Assembly (NCBI GenBank): GCA_045642205.1
Contig: JAZUIK010000050.1
Coordinates: forward strand, 1 to 6,280
Source: RUG760 sp045642205
GTDB lineage: Bacteria > Bacillota > Clostridia > Lachnospirales > Bianqueaceae
Direction: 5' to 3'
Length of the DNA stretch: 6,280 nucleotides
A program made the position numbers and the translations under genes. The stretch's first letter is position 1. Every line of letters begins with the position of its first letter. A model generated the notes under the pieces. It saw only the letters and a program-made list of their open reading frames with translations, searched no databases and was not told the origin of the DNA. This document shows, piece after piece, positions 1 to 6,218 of the stretch.

Positions 1-620
1 GCCTCAGGCTTCTTGCTGGTCTTGATCTCTACGATAAAATCAGCCTTACGTCCCTCGTCAGTCAGAAGACCAAACTCCGGAACAACACCGGCAATGGATC
101 CCATCAGATCGATCATACCGGAATTACGGTTGCAGCGTGCACCCAGTACACTGTTAGCATAAACAACAGCGGAGGATTCTGCCCAGGAAAGGATATCACC
201 CTTCTTAGGAACGTTGTCCACCTCGGGAAGGTAGCAGGTGCAAGTGTAAGCCTCGTCGTCACGGATACCGAACTTCTTCAGTTGCTCCTCGTATCTGTCC
301 TGATACTTGTACATGATCTTAAATACCAGATCCTGCAGAGGATTGGAGGGAACATTTTTATCCAGAGGTCTGGGATCTGCTGTCAGTTTCTGGGAACTGA
401 TGGCTCCCTCCTTCAGCAGCTCGTCATATAATTCATATACAGGTGCCATGGCGCCGATACCAAAACTGATAACGGTGTGTCCCATATCACTGGTAATAGG
501 GATCAATCTTTCAGCGCCGAAGGTCTCACCATACATGACAAGGGTCTTCATGACCTTGGCCATGGTCTCTCCCTTGGAACCATTCAGGATCGCTTCCTGT
601 TCTTTAGTTAATGTAATCAT
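1..620 (-). CDS. Aconitase X (AcnX/DUF521) large or catalytic subunit, 5' part only
   Basis: The reverse strand encodes the first 206 codons of a protein starting MITLTKEQEAIL; the rest lies off the left edge. Stretches typical of aconitase X are visible: a GETMAKVMKTLVMYGETFGA-like start, DPRPLD (residues 82-87), a CTCYLPEV segment with Cys127 and Cys129, SWAESSAVVYANSVLGARCN (about 145-164, with Cys163) and EFGLLTDEGRKAD. The Cys residues are candidates for iron-sulfur ligands. Known members dehydrate cis-3-hydroxy-L-proline (bacteria) or phosphomevalonate (archaea); the family fold is related to aconitase, with a large subunit of about 400 residues and a small swivelling subunit that is either fused or separate. 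The protein begins directly with large-subunit sequence, so a small subunit, if present, must be C-terminal or encoded elsewhere. The start ATG has AAGGAG 11 nt upstream. Family assignment is firm; the substrate is inferred only loosely, with hydroxyproline breakdown the likelier option in a Clostridia-like host. Confidence 0.88.
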   Translation of the reverse strand, partial: MITLTKEQEAILNGSKGETMAKVMKTLVMYGETFGAERLIPITSDMGHTVISFGIGAMAPVYELYDELLKEGAISSQKLTADPRPLDKNVPSNPLQDLVFKIMYKYQDRYEEQLKKFGIRDDEAYTCTCYLPEVDNVPKKGDILSWAESSAVVYANSVLGARCNRNSGMIDLMGSIAGVVPEFGLLTDEGRKADFIVEIKTSKKPE

Positions 621-642
621 AGGAAAAATTTCTCCTTTCCTA
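620..642 (-). promoter_or_regulatory. Ribosome binding site of the aconitase X gene, inside a small hairpin loop
   Basis: The Shine-Dalgarno AAGGAG (632-637) is flanked by a perfect 7-bp inverted repeat, TAGGAAA (636-642) and TTTCCTA (620-626), whose last base is the A of the start codon. The 9-nt loop shows GGAGAAATT. The stem has only two G-C pairs and would be weak, so it may simply present the Shine-Dalgarno or mildly modulate initiation. The 11-nt gap between Shine-Dalgarno and ATG is slightly long; folding would shorten the effective distance. Confidence 0.4.
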
Positions 643-662
643 ACATATATTCTAATAATCAT

Positions 663-690
663 ATTATATCACCGCGTTTTTGAAAAACAA
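663..690 (-). promoter_or_regulatory. Promoter for the aconitase X gene
   Basis: On the minus strand a perfect TATAAT (663-668) is preceded by TG one base upstream, giving the extended -10 form TGATATAAT. A weak -35 TTGTTT (685-690) lies 16 nt upstream. Transcription would start near 656, leaving about 36 nt of leader before the ATG at 620. The extended -10 probably compensates for the poor -35. It is inferred from sequence only. Confidence 0.6.
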
Positions 691-720
691 TCAACAGGGC
701 TTTACAGACTGTGGTATAAT
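691..720 (+). promoter_or_regulatory. Promoter P1 for map (extended -10)
   Basis: A perfect TATAAT (715-720) with an upstream TG (712-713) gives the extended -10 TGGTATAAT. A 4-of-6 match to the -35, TCAACA (691-696), lies 18 nt upstream. Transcription would start near 727, giving a leader of about 70 nt before the map ATG. The -35 abuts the -35 of the divergent aconitase X promoter. Confidence 0.6.
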
Positions 721-726
721 ATCGTG

Positions 727-756
727 TTGTAAATGAACATACCCTGTCAATATAAT
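727..756 (+). promoter_or_regulatory. Possible second promoter P2 for map
   Basis: A second perfect TATAAT (751-756) has TTGTAA (727-732, 4 of 6 to TTGACA) 18 nt upstream. Its start would fall near 763, leaving about 34 nt of leader. It lies 36 nt downstream of the P1 -10, so map may have tandem start sites. In this AT-rich spacer one of the two may be a chance match. Confidence 0.45.
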
Positions 757-762
757 AGATCA

Positions 763-779
763 CGGTCAGTCTCTGGCCG
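763..779 (+). other. Stem-loop in the map leader
   Basis: CGGTCAG (763-769) and CTGGCCG (773-779) pair over 7 bp with one G-T wobble and a TCT loop. The stem ends 4 nt before the map Shine-Dalgarno. If transcription starts at P2 (about 763), the hairpin would form the very 5' end of the mRNA, an arrangement known to slow decay of some transcripts. There is no T-run after it, so it is not a terminator. Confidence 0.4.
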
Positions 780-783
780 CACC

Positions 784-790
784 AAGGAGA
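784..790 (+). promoter_or_regulatory. Ribosome binding site that fixes the map start
   Basis: AAGGAGA ends 6 nt before the ATG at 797. A TTG in the same frame at 794 would sit only 3-4 nt from this site, too close, so the ATG at 797 is the better start and the protein is 289 residues. Confidence 0.8.
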
Positions 791-796
791 ATTTTG

Positions 797-1666
797 ATGA
801 AACTCAGTCCTAACGATCCCTGCCGCTGTGGAAGCGGACGCAAGTATAAAAAGTGTCACATGGCTCAGGATGAGAAGATGAACCTTCTCAAACTCAAGGG
901 CATCTCCGTTCCCAAGATCGAACTCTTAAAGACTCCCGAGCAGATCGAAGGCATGAAAAAGAGTGCTGCCATCAACATGGCCTGCCTGGACGCCGTCGCT
1001 AAAGAGATCAAAGTCGGTATGTCCACCGCAGACATCGACAAGATCGTTTACGATACCACCATTGCCATGGGCGGTATTCCTGCTCCCTTAAACTACGAAG
1101 GTTTCCCCAAGAGTGTCTGTACCTCTATCAACGACGAGGTCTGCCATGGTATTCCGGATGAAGATATCATTCTGGAAGACGGCGACATCATCAATGTAGA
1201 CTGTTCTACGATTCTGGAGGGCTATTTCTCCGACTCTTCCCGTATGTTCCTGATCGGTGAAGTGGATGATGACAGAAAGAAGCTGGTGGAAGTCACCAAG
1301 GAAGCCGTCATGAAAGGTCTGGAACAGGTTAAGCCCTGGGGCCGTTTGGGTGACATCGGAGCTGCCGTTAATGCTTATGCCAAAGAAAATGGTTATAGTG
1401 TCGTCCGCGAGATCGGTGGTCATGGTATCGGCCTTCAGTTCCACGAGGATCCCTGGGTCGGTTTCACTACCAAGGCAAATACCGGCATGCTGCTGGTTCC
1501 CGGAATGACCTTTACCATCGAGCCCATGATCAATGCCGGTGCTGCTCCCATCTTCTGCGATGAGGACAACGGCTGGACCATCTACACCGAAGACGGAAGC
1601 GATTCCGCTCAGTGGGAGATCATGGTACTGGTCACTGAGACCGGATACGAGGTGCTTTGCTGGTAA
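797..1666 (+). CDS. map: Methionine aminopeptidase, type I with SEC-C zinc motif
   Basis: This metalloenzyme removes the initiator methionine from nascent cytosolic proteins whose second residue is small. Residues 1-22 carry a SEC-C motif (Cys9, Cys11, Cys20, His21), a zinc-binding extension seen in MetAP type Ic proteins and likely used for ribosome or protein contact. The pita-bread catalytic domain fills about 45-289. All five metal ligands are visible by comparison with E. coli MetAP: Asp135 (INVD), Asp146 (FSD), His209 (GGHGIG), Glu242 (TIEPMIN) and Glu274 (AQWE). The substrate-site histidines His117 (VCHGIPD) and His216 (FHEDP) are also present, so the enzyme should be active. The 289-residue length suits a SEC-C-bearing MetAP. 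Codons are C-rich in third position, as in the transporter genes, fitting a well-expressed housekeeping gene. It has its own promoter(s) and stands apart from the rpsM-type ribosomal operon where many Firmicutes carry another map, so a second copy elsewhere is possible. Confidence 0.96.
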   Translation: MKLSPNDPCRCGSGRKYKKCHMAQDEKMNLLKLKGISVPKIELLKTPEQIEGMKKSAAINMACLDAVAKEIKVGMSTADIDKIVYDTTIAMGGIPAPLNYEGFPKSVCTSINDEVCHGIPDEDIILEDGDIINVDCSTILEGYFSDSSRMFLIGEVDDDRKKLVEVTKEAVMKGLEQVKPWGRLGDIGAAVNAYAKENGYSVVREIGGHGIGLQFHEDPWVGFTTKANTGMLLVPGMTFTIEPMINAGAAPIFCDEDNGWTIYTEDGSDSAQWEIMVLVTETGYEVLCW

Positions 1667-1778
1667 GAAGCAGCGGTATAGTTTAAAATTACATTTTAAT
1701 TTTTAATCTCCCTTTTTTCACTTTCGATTAATAACTAATCCCCCGCAAATTTTCTATGAATTGAAAGTATTTTTTAAG

Positions 1779-2372
1779 ATGAATAAACATTCTAAATTCA
1801 TTCTTCCTGTCATTCTAATCCTTTTATTATTACCCGCCTGTCATGCAGGCAGATCATTATCTACTGAAGGTCTATTAACGGTAGTTGATTTACGACTTCT
1901 AAGTCCTTTTTTTGAGTCTTCAGAGAAAACTGAGTCCCTGGAAACTTTTCTAAATGCTTCTTTCATTGAGTATCCGGATTCTTCAATCCCATATCAGATA
2001 TGCAAATCTCAGACTCCTCGGCTCATCGAGGGAAAAGAGTTTCAAAATAGATGTGTACTGGTTGATGGCAGACTGGACTCTATCCTATATGTTTCAATAG
2101 AGCCTTTTTCCGATGAGGATGAAGCTTATCTGCTTACATTGATGGAGAATTGTCAAGCTGAATATGGTAATACCACTACTTATATTGGTAACCATTCTCG
2201 CCTCAGTGATAATATTCAGAACCTTGAAAAACATCATACTTATGTAGAAACATGGGAAAAAGGTAACATAGAATGCAAAATAAATGTTTCCCTTGTAGAG
2301 GAAAATGATCAGACAATGATTTGGATTCAAATTTTGTATCAAAAGTTTTGCAAATCAGAAAGAGTGAATTAA
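1779..2372 (+). CDS. Predicted small lipoprotein of unknown family
   Basis: This 197-residue protein has a lipoprotein-type signal: a basic start (MNKHSK), a hydrophobic core (residues 7-18) and LPAC with Cys21 as the likely lipidated residue. Pro at -2 is unusual, so lipidation is probable, not certain. The mature part of about 176 residues is soluble and acidic. Its C-terminal third (AEYGN, then ETWEKGNIECKINVSL and WIQILYQ) resembles the repeated-strand layout of several Firmicute extracellular lipoproteins, but I do not recognise a named family or function. I chose the ATG at 1779 because the in-frame TTG at 1761 has no ribosome binding site; the ATG itself has only a weak GAAAG 11 nt upstream. 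Base use differs from the neighbours: by hand count about 9 AAA to 1 AAG lysine codons, and CTG for only about 4 of 25 leucines. No convincing promoter of its own is visible; it may be read through from map. A strong terminator follows 21 nt later. Confidence 0.75.
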   Translation: MNKHSKFILPVILILLLLPACHAGRSLSTEGLLTVVDLRLLSPFFESSEKTESLETFLNASFIEYPDSSIPYQICKSQTPRLIEGKEFQNRCVLVDGRLDSILYVSIEPFSDEDEAYLLTLMENCQAEYGNTTTYIGNHSRLSDNIQNLEKHHTYVETWEKGNIECKINVSLVEENDQTMIWIQILYQKFCKSERVN

Positions 2373-2393
2373 TCTTCGCTAGATACTACTTCC

Positions 2394-2418
2394 AAGAACC
2401 CTTCGGGGTTCTTTTTTT
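2394..2418 (+). terminator. Intrinsic terminator after the lipoprotein gene
   Basis: AAGAACCC (2394-2401) and GGGTTCTT (2406-2413) form a perfect 8-bp stem closed by the very stable C(UUCG)G tetraloop, followed by an uninterrupted T-run to 2418. The T-run is on the plus side only, so it acts on rightward transcription, ending the lipoprotein transcript and insulating the ABC operon. Confidence 0.93.
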
Positions 2419-2453
2419 CATGCTTTTAAAAAAGCCATTTTATCGGCGTTTTC

Positions 2454-2482
2454 TTGCTTTTTCCCCTATCTTACGATATAAT
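2454..2482 (+). promoter_or_regulatory. Promoter of the ABC exporter operon
   Basis: A perfect TATAAT (2477-2482) lies exactly 17 nt after TTGCTT (2454-2459), which matches the conserved TTG half of the -35. Transcription would begin near 2489, giving a leader of about 52 nt. It is the only good candidate between the upstream terminator and the first ABC gene. The short leader has no room for a bmrB-like attenuator, and no clear operator palindrome is visible. Confidence 0.65.
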
Positions 2483-2540
2483 ATCCGTTGCTCTTTCAAT
2501 CACCCAAATTCACATTCTTTTCAAGTAAAGTTGAGGAATT

Positions 2541-4361
2541 ATGGAACAAAAGAAAACGTACAGTAAAACAGGCATTCTTGCCTATTTTATGAAAGGCTGT
2601 ACATATCTGTTCGTCTTGAGCATTGCCTTCGCATTTCTGCATACAGGAAGCGAGCTGTTGATCCCACAGATCGCCCGTTCCCTGGTAGACAATGTTCTGG
2701 GAAATGAGCCTTTCCCGTTTCCCGCTTTCGTCACCGCCCAGATCGATCGATGGGGTGGTGCCGCATTTTTAAAGGATCACCTTTGGATCGCCGCTGTGAT
2801 GATCCTTGGGCTTTCCGTTATTACGATCATTGCCCGTTATTTCACCAATCAGTTAAATAACAAAGGTGCCGAAAGACTGCAGCAGAACATGCGTGAGTCT
2901 CTCTTCTCCCACATTCAGGAGCTTCCTTTCTCCTGGCACATGGAGAACAAGACCGGAGACATCATTCAGAGATGTACCTCCGACGTAGAGCGCGTTCGTA
3001 TCTTCGTTGCTGAGCAGCTGGTCACCCTGATCCGTATTTCTGTCCTTCTGGTCATGTCTCTGACCTTCATGTTCTCCATGAATGCCACTCTGGCATGGAT
3101 CGCTGCTGCCACCATTCCGGTCATCATTGCTTACTCCGCTTTCTTCCATTCGAAGATCGGTGAGCGTTTTGAGGAATGCGACAACAACGAAGGAATCCTT
3201 TCCACCATCGCACAGGAAAACCTGACCGGTGTCCGCGTTGTCCGTGCCTTTGGCCGTGAGGAATTTGAACGTGAACGTTTCGAGAAACAGAACGAACATT
3301 ATACCGGACTGTGGGTCCGTCTGCTGGGTCTGATGGGTCTGTTCTGGGCTGCCGGAGACTTCATCTGCGGTGTACAGAACATCCTGATCCTGGCTATCGG
3401 ATCGGCTCTTTGTGTAAAGGGAACCCTGACTCCCGGTGAGTTCATCGCCTTCCTTTCCTACAATGCCATGCTGATCTGGCCTGTGCGCCACCTTGGCCGT
3501 GTTATCACGGAAATGAGTAAGGCAGGTGTTTCTGTCGATCGTATTCGCTACATCATCAATTCTCCCGTAGATGCCGATAAGCCCGGTGTTACCCGTCCCG
3601 ACTTAAAGCAGGATATCGTCTTTGAGAACGTGACCTTCGGTTACGATCCCGAGACTCCCATTCTGAAGGACATCAACCTGACCATCAAGGCAGGTTCCAC
3701 CCTGGGTATCCTTGGTTCTACCGGTTCCGGAAAGACCACGCTGATGCATCTGATGAACCGACTGTATCCCATTCCGGAAGGCAGCGGCCGCATCACCATC
3801 GGCGGTGTGGATGTACAGGATATCGAGGCCAAGCATCTTCGCGGCGGCATCGGTATGGTGCTGCAGGAGCCCTTCCTGTTCTCCCGTACCATTGCCGAAA
3901 ACATCCGCATCACCAATCCCAAGCTGACCATGGAAGAGATCCGTGCAGCCGCCGGCATTGCCTGTGTGGATGACGCCATCTCCGAGTTCACCAATGGTTA
4001 TGACACCATGGTAGGTGAAAGAGGTGTAACTCTTTCCGGCGGACAGAAGCAGCGTACCGCCATTGCCCGTATGCTGATCCAGAAAACTCCCATTATGGTC
4101 TTTGATGATTCTCTCTCCGCTGTTGATGCCGAGACCGATGCAAAGATCCGTGCCCAGCTGAAGGAAAACCTGGGAGATTCCACGGTGGTTCTCATCTCTC
4201 ACCGCATCACCACGCTGATGAATGCCGATCAGATCATCGTCATGGATAAGGGCGAGATCATTGAGCGCGGTACCCATCAGGAGCTTCTGGCTATGAACGG
4301 AACCTATCGCCGCATCTATGATATGCAGCTGTCACTGGACGTCGATGAGGAGGAGGTATAA
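2541..4361 (+). CDS. ABC exporter half-transporter, degenerate-Walker-B subunit (BmrC/TM287-like)
   Basis: This 606-residue membrane protein fuses a six-helix exporter domain (about 1-340) to an ATPase domain (about 358-595). Membrane segments lie near 20-45, 82-102, 155-178, 183-203, 260-292 and 296-315; the stretch between the first two (about 54-80, FPFPAFV to FLKDH) is an enlarged outer loop. ATPase motifs are A-loop Tyr368, Walker A GSTGSGKT (392-399), Q-loop Gln442, signature LSGGQ (498-502), Walker B IMVFDD (518-523), D-loop SAVD and switch His554. The catalytic position after Walker B Asp522 is Asp523 rather than Glu, the mark of the degenerate-site subunit in heterodimeric exporters such as TM287/288 and BmrCD. 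Its intact LSGGQ would complete the active site of the partner encoded 3 nt downstream. The ATG has TTGAGGA closely upstream with a short spacing. The C-terminus is acidic (DEEEV). Function is ATP-driven export, probably of drugs, lipids or peptides; the substrate is unknown. Confidence 0.95.
   Translation: MEQKKTYSKTGILAYFMKGCTYLFVLSIAFAFLHTGSELLIPQIARSLVDNVLGNEPFPFPAFVTAQIDRWGGAAFLKDHLWIAAVMILGLSVITIIARYFTNQLNNKGAERLQQNMRESLFSHIQELPFSWHMENKTGDIIQRCTSDVERVRIFVAEQLVTLIRISVLLVMSLTFMFSMNATLAWIAAATIPVIIAYSAFFHSKIGERFEECDNNEGILSTIAQENLTGVRVVRAFGREEFERERFEKQNEHYTGLWVRLLGLMGLFWAAGDFICGVQNILILAIGSALCVKGTLTPGEFIAFLSYNAMLIWPVRHLGRVITEMSKAGVSVDRIRYIINSPVDADKPGVTRPDLKQDIVFENVTFGYDPETPILKDINLTIKAGSTLGILGSTGSGKTTLMHLMNRLYPIPEGSGRITIGGVDVQDIEAKHLRGGIGMVLQEPFLFSRTIAENIRITNPKLTMEEIRAAAGIACVDDAISEFTNGYDTMVGERGVTLSGGQKQRTAIARMLIQKTPIMVFDDSLSAVDAETDAKIRAQLKENLGDSTVVLISHRITTLMNADQIIVMDKGEIIERGTHQELLAMNGTYRRIYDMQLSLDVDEEEV
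4351..4356 (+). promoter_or_regulatory. Ribosome binding site of the second ABC gene, inside the end of the first
   Basis: AGGAGG lies within the last Glu and Val codons of the first ABC gene, 8 nt before the ATG at 4365. With the stop at 4359-4361 only 3 nt before the next start, ribosomes finishing the first subunit are well placed to begin the second. This suits a heterodimer needing equal amounts of both subunits. Confidence 0.85.
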
Positions 4362-4364
4362 AAC

Positions 4365-6185
4365 ATGAGTCAGACAAAAGAACAGAATCAGTATGTATCC
4401 CTTCCCCATTTCGGAATTCCCAAACTGCTGCCCTATGCTAAACCTCACGCCACGCGTATCATTGGCATGGCACTGATGTGCCTGGTGACCAGCGGTCTTC
4501 AGGTCATTGTTCCTCTGTTCCAGCAGTATGCTATCAACCACTATGTGGCTGAAAAGACGCTGGATACCCTGGGCATCTTCATAGGCCTGTATGTCATCGT
4601 CATTGCACTGCAGTCCGGCATCAGCCTTTGGTCCTGCTACGTTTGCGGACAGATCGAAATGTATATGACAAGAGATCTTCGCAGAGCGGCCTTCAACCAT
4701 CTGCAGACTCTTTCCTTCTCTTACTTCAATCAGAACAGCGTTGGTTACATCCACTCCCGTATTATGTCCGACTCCAACCGTATGGGCGGACTTTTAAGCT
4801 GGAGCGTCATGGATGCCGTCGGCAACGTGGTCTATCTGATCGGTGTACTCATTGCCATGTTCTCCCTGAACTGGAAGCTGGCATTGATGGTACTGGTCAT
4901 CGTTCCCATTGCTGCTGCCGCTGCCGGTTATTTCGAAGGCAAGCTGATCCGCTTAAACCGCCGTGTCCGTGAGCTGAACTCCCAGATCTCCTCTAACTTC
5001 AACGAGGGTATCACCGGAGCCAAGACCACCAAGACTCTGGTTGCGGAAGATCGCATGAACGAAAACTTCCGTTCCACCAGCCGCGATATGACCAAGACCG
5101 CTGTTCATACTTCCCACATCCGTCAGCTCTTCGGATGCAGCATTACTTTTGCTACCTACCTGGCGGTTGCCCTGGTCCTGTGGCGAGGAAGCTACATCAC
5201 CATGCAGCAGCTGATGGCACTGGGTACCCTTTCCGTCTTCACCACCTACGCCATGAACCTGATGGAGCCCGTTCAGTGGATCGTTAATGCGATCTCTGAC
5301 CTGATCACCGTTCAGGTAAATGTGGAACGTTTCACCCGTCTGATGGAGACTGAATCCGACGTTGCCGATTCTCCCGAGGTCACCGAAAAATACGGCGATA
5401 CCTTCCATCCGAAGAAGGAAAACTGGGAGCCCTTAAACGGCGATGTGGAATTCAAGGATGTTTCCTTCAAATATCCGGATGGCGATGAATACATTCTCGA
5501 GCACTTCAACCTGAAGGTTCCGCAGGGCACCAACGTCGCCATCGTTGGTGAGACCGGTGCAGGTAAATCCACTTTGGTCAACCTGGTCTGCCGTTTCTTC
5601 GAGCCTACCTCTGGTCAGGTGCTGATCGATGGTCGAGACGCCAGAGAGCGTTCTCAGCTGTGGCTTCACAGCAACATCGGCTATGTACTGCAGACGCCTC
5701 ACCTCTTCTCCGGAACCGTTCGTGAGAACCTTCTCTATGGACGTCCTGATGCTACTCAGGAAGAGATTGAAGCCGCTGTTAAAAGTGTCCATGCCGATGG
5801 AGTTATCGCCCGCATGGATAAAGGCTACGACAGTGACGTCGGTGAGGGTGGAGACCTGCTCTCCACCGGTGAGAAGCAGCTGCTCTCCTTCGCCCGTGCG
5901 ATCCTGGCAGATCCCAGGATCTTCGTTCTGGATGAAGCAACCAGCTCCATCGATACTGTTACCGAGAAGCTGATCCAGGATGCCATCAATACCCTGATGA
6001 AGGGTCGTACCTCTTTCGTCATCGCCCATCGTCTTTCCACCATTCGTGAAGCCGATGTGATCCTGGTAGTAAAGGATGGTAAGATCATCGAGCAGGGAAC
6101 ACACAAACAATTGATGAAAGCCAAAGGCTACTACTACGATCTGTATACCAGACAGTTCCAGGAAGAAGCTATGGCAAAGTTCTAA
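4365..6185 (+). CDS. ABC exporter half-transporter, catalytic-Glu subunit with altered signature (BmrD/TM288-like)
   Basis: This 606-residue protein has an exporter membrane domain (about 20-325, hydrophobic segments near 32-52, 68-90, 150-165, 170-188, 258-273 and 283-300) and an ATPase domain (about 358-600). A hydrophilic linker at about 328-358 (SDVADSPEV to ENWEPLNGD) joins them, as is common in the TM288-like branch. Motifs are A-loop Tyr370, Walker A GETGAGKS (395-402), Q-loop Gln443, signature LSTGE (499-503) in place of LSGGQ, Walker B IFVLDE (519-524) with catalytic Glu524, D-loop SSID and switch His555. It keeps the full hydrolysis machinery but contributes a weakened signature to the partner's site, the exact complement of the upstream subunit. 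The two proteins should therefore assemble into one asymmetric exporter. The gene shares the upstream promoter and ends before a long hairpin terminator. A physiological substrate cannot be assigned; multidrug resistance is the usual guess for the family but is unproven here. Confidence 0.95.
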   Translation: MSQTKEQNQYVSLPHFGIPKLLPYAKPHATRIIGMALMCLVTSGLQVIVPLFQQYAINHYVAEKTLDTLGIFIGLYVIVIALQSGISLWSCYVCGQIEMYMTRDLRRAAFNHLQTLSFSYFNQNSVGYIHSRIMSDSNRMGGLLSWSVMDAVGNVVYLIGVLIAMFSLNWKLALMVLVIVPIAAAAAGYFEGKLIRLNRRVRELNSQISSNFNEGITGAKTTKTLVAEDRMNENFRSTSRDMTKTAVHTSHIRQLFGCSITFATYLAVALVLWRGSYITMQQLMALGTLSVFTTYAMNLMEPVQWIVNAISDLITVQVNVERFTRLMETESDVADSPEVTEKYGDTFHPKKENWEPLNGDVEFKDVSFKYPDGDEYILEHFNLKVPQGTNVAIVGETGAGKSTLVNLVCRFFEPTSGQVLIDGRDARERSQLWLHSNIGYVLQTPHLFSGTVRENLLYGRPDATQEEIEAAVKSVHADGVIARMDKGYDSDVGEGGDLLSTGEKQLLSFARAILADPRIFVLDEATSSIDTVTEKLIQDAINTLMKGRTSFVIAHRLSTIREADVILVVKDGKIIEQGTHKQLMKAKGYYYDLYTRQFQEEAMAKF

Positions 6186-6218
6186 TCCAAACAGAATGTG
6201 CGCTCGTAGAGTACACTA

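Noticed and set aside
307..732. Plus-strand open frame opposite the aconitase X gene
   Set aside because: The minus-strand reading gives clear aconitase X motifs and a proper ribosome binding site, while this frame crosses both divergent promoters.
659..859. Minus-strand open frame of 66 codons across the map start
   Set aside because: It overlaps the SEC-C coding region, both map promoters and the leader hairpin, without a ribosome binding site.
1683..1704. Hairpin TTAAAAT / ATTTTAA followed by five T after map
   Set aside because: The 7-bp stem has no G-C pairs and a 3-nt loop, too weak to be credited as a terminator; it is plausible chance in an AT-rich spacer.
1761..1778. TTG at 1761 as an upstream start for the lipoprotein
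   Set aside because: No Shine-Dalgarno precedes it, and the ATG at 1779 gives a cleaner lipoprotein signal (MNKHSK plus hydrophobic core).
2394..2540. Attenuator or leader-peptide control of the ABC operon, as for bmrCD
   Set aside because: The terminator lies upstream of the likely operon promoter rather than between promoter and gene, and the 52-nt leader has no ATG small open frame or paired alternative stems.
2321..2566. Open frame of 81 codons overlapping the lipoprotein end and the first ABC start
   Set aside because: It runs through the UUCG terminator and the ABC promoter, has no ribosome binding site and no recognisable protein features.
3603..4277. Long antisense open frame of 224 codons opposite the first ABC ATPase domain
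   Set aside because: It is a by-product of C-rich third codon positions in the sense gene, has no ribosome binding site or promoter and a low-complexity composition. The similar antisense frames at 2853-3491, 4953-5408, 5433-6110 and 1088-1444 are rejected for the same reason.
2541..6185. The two equal-length ABC genes as a recent tandem duplication
   Set aside because: Although both are 606 codons, they differ throughout outside the ATPase motifs and belong to the two distinct branches of heterodimeric exporters, so the equal length is a coincidence.
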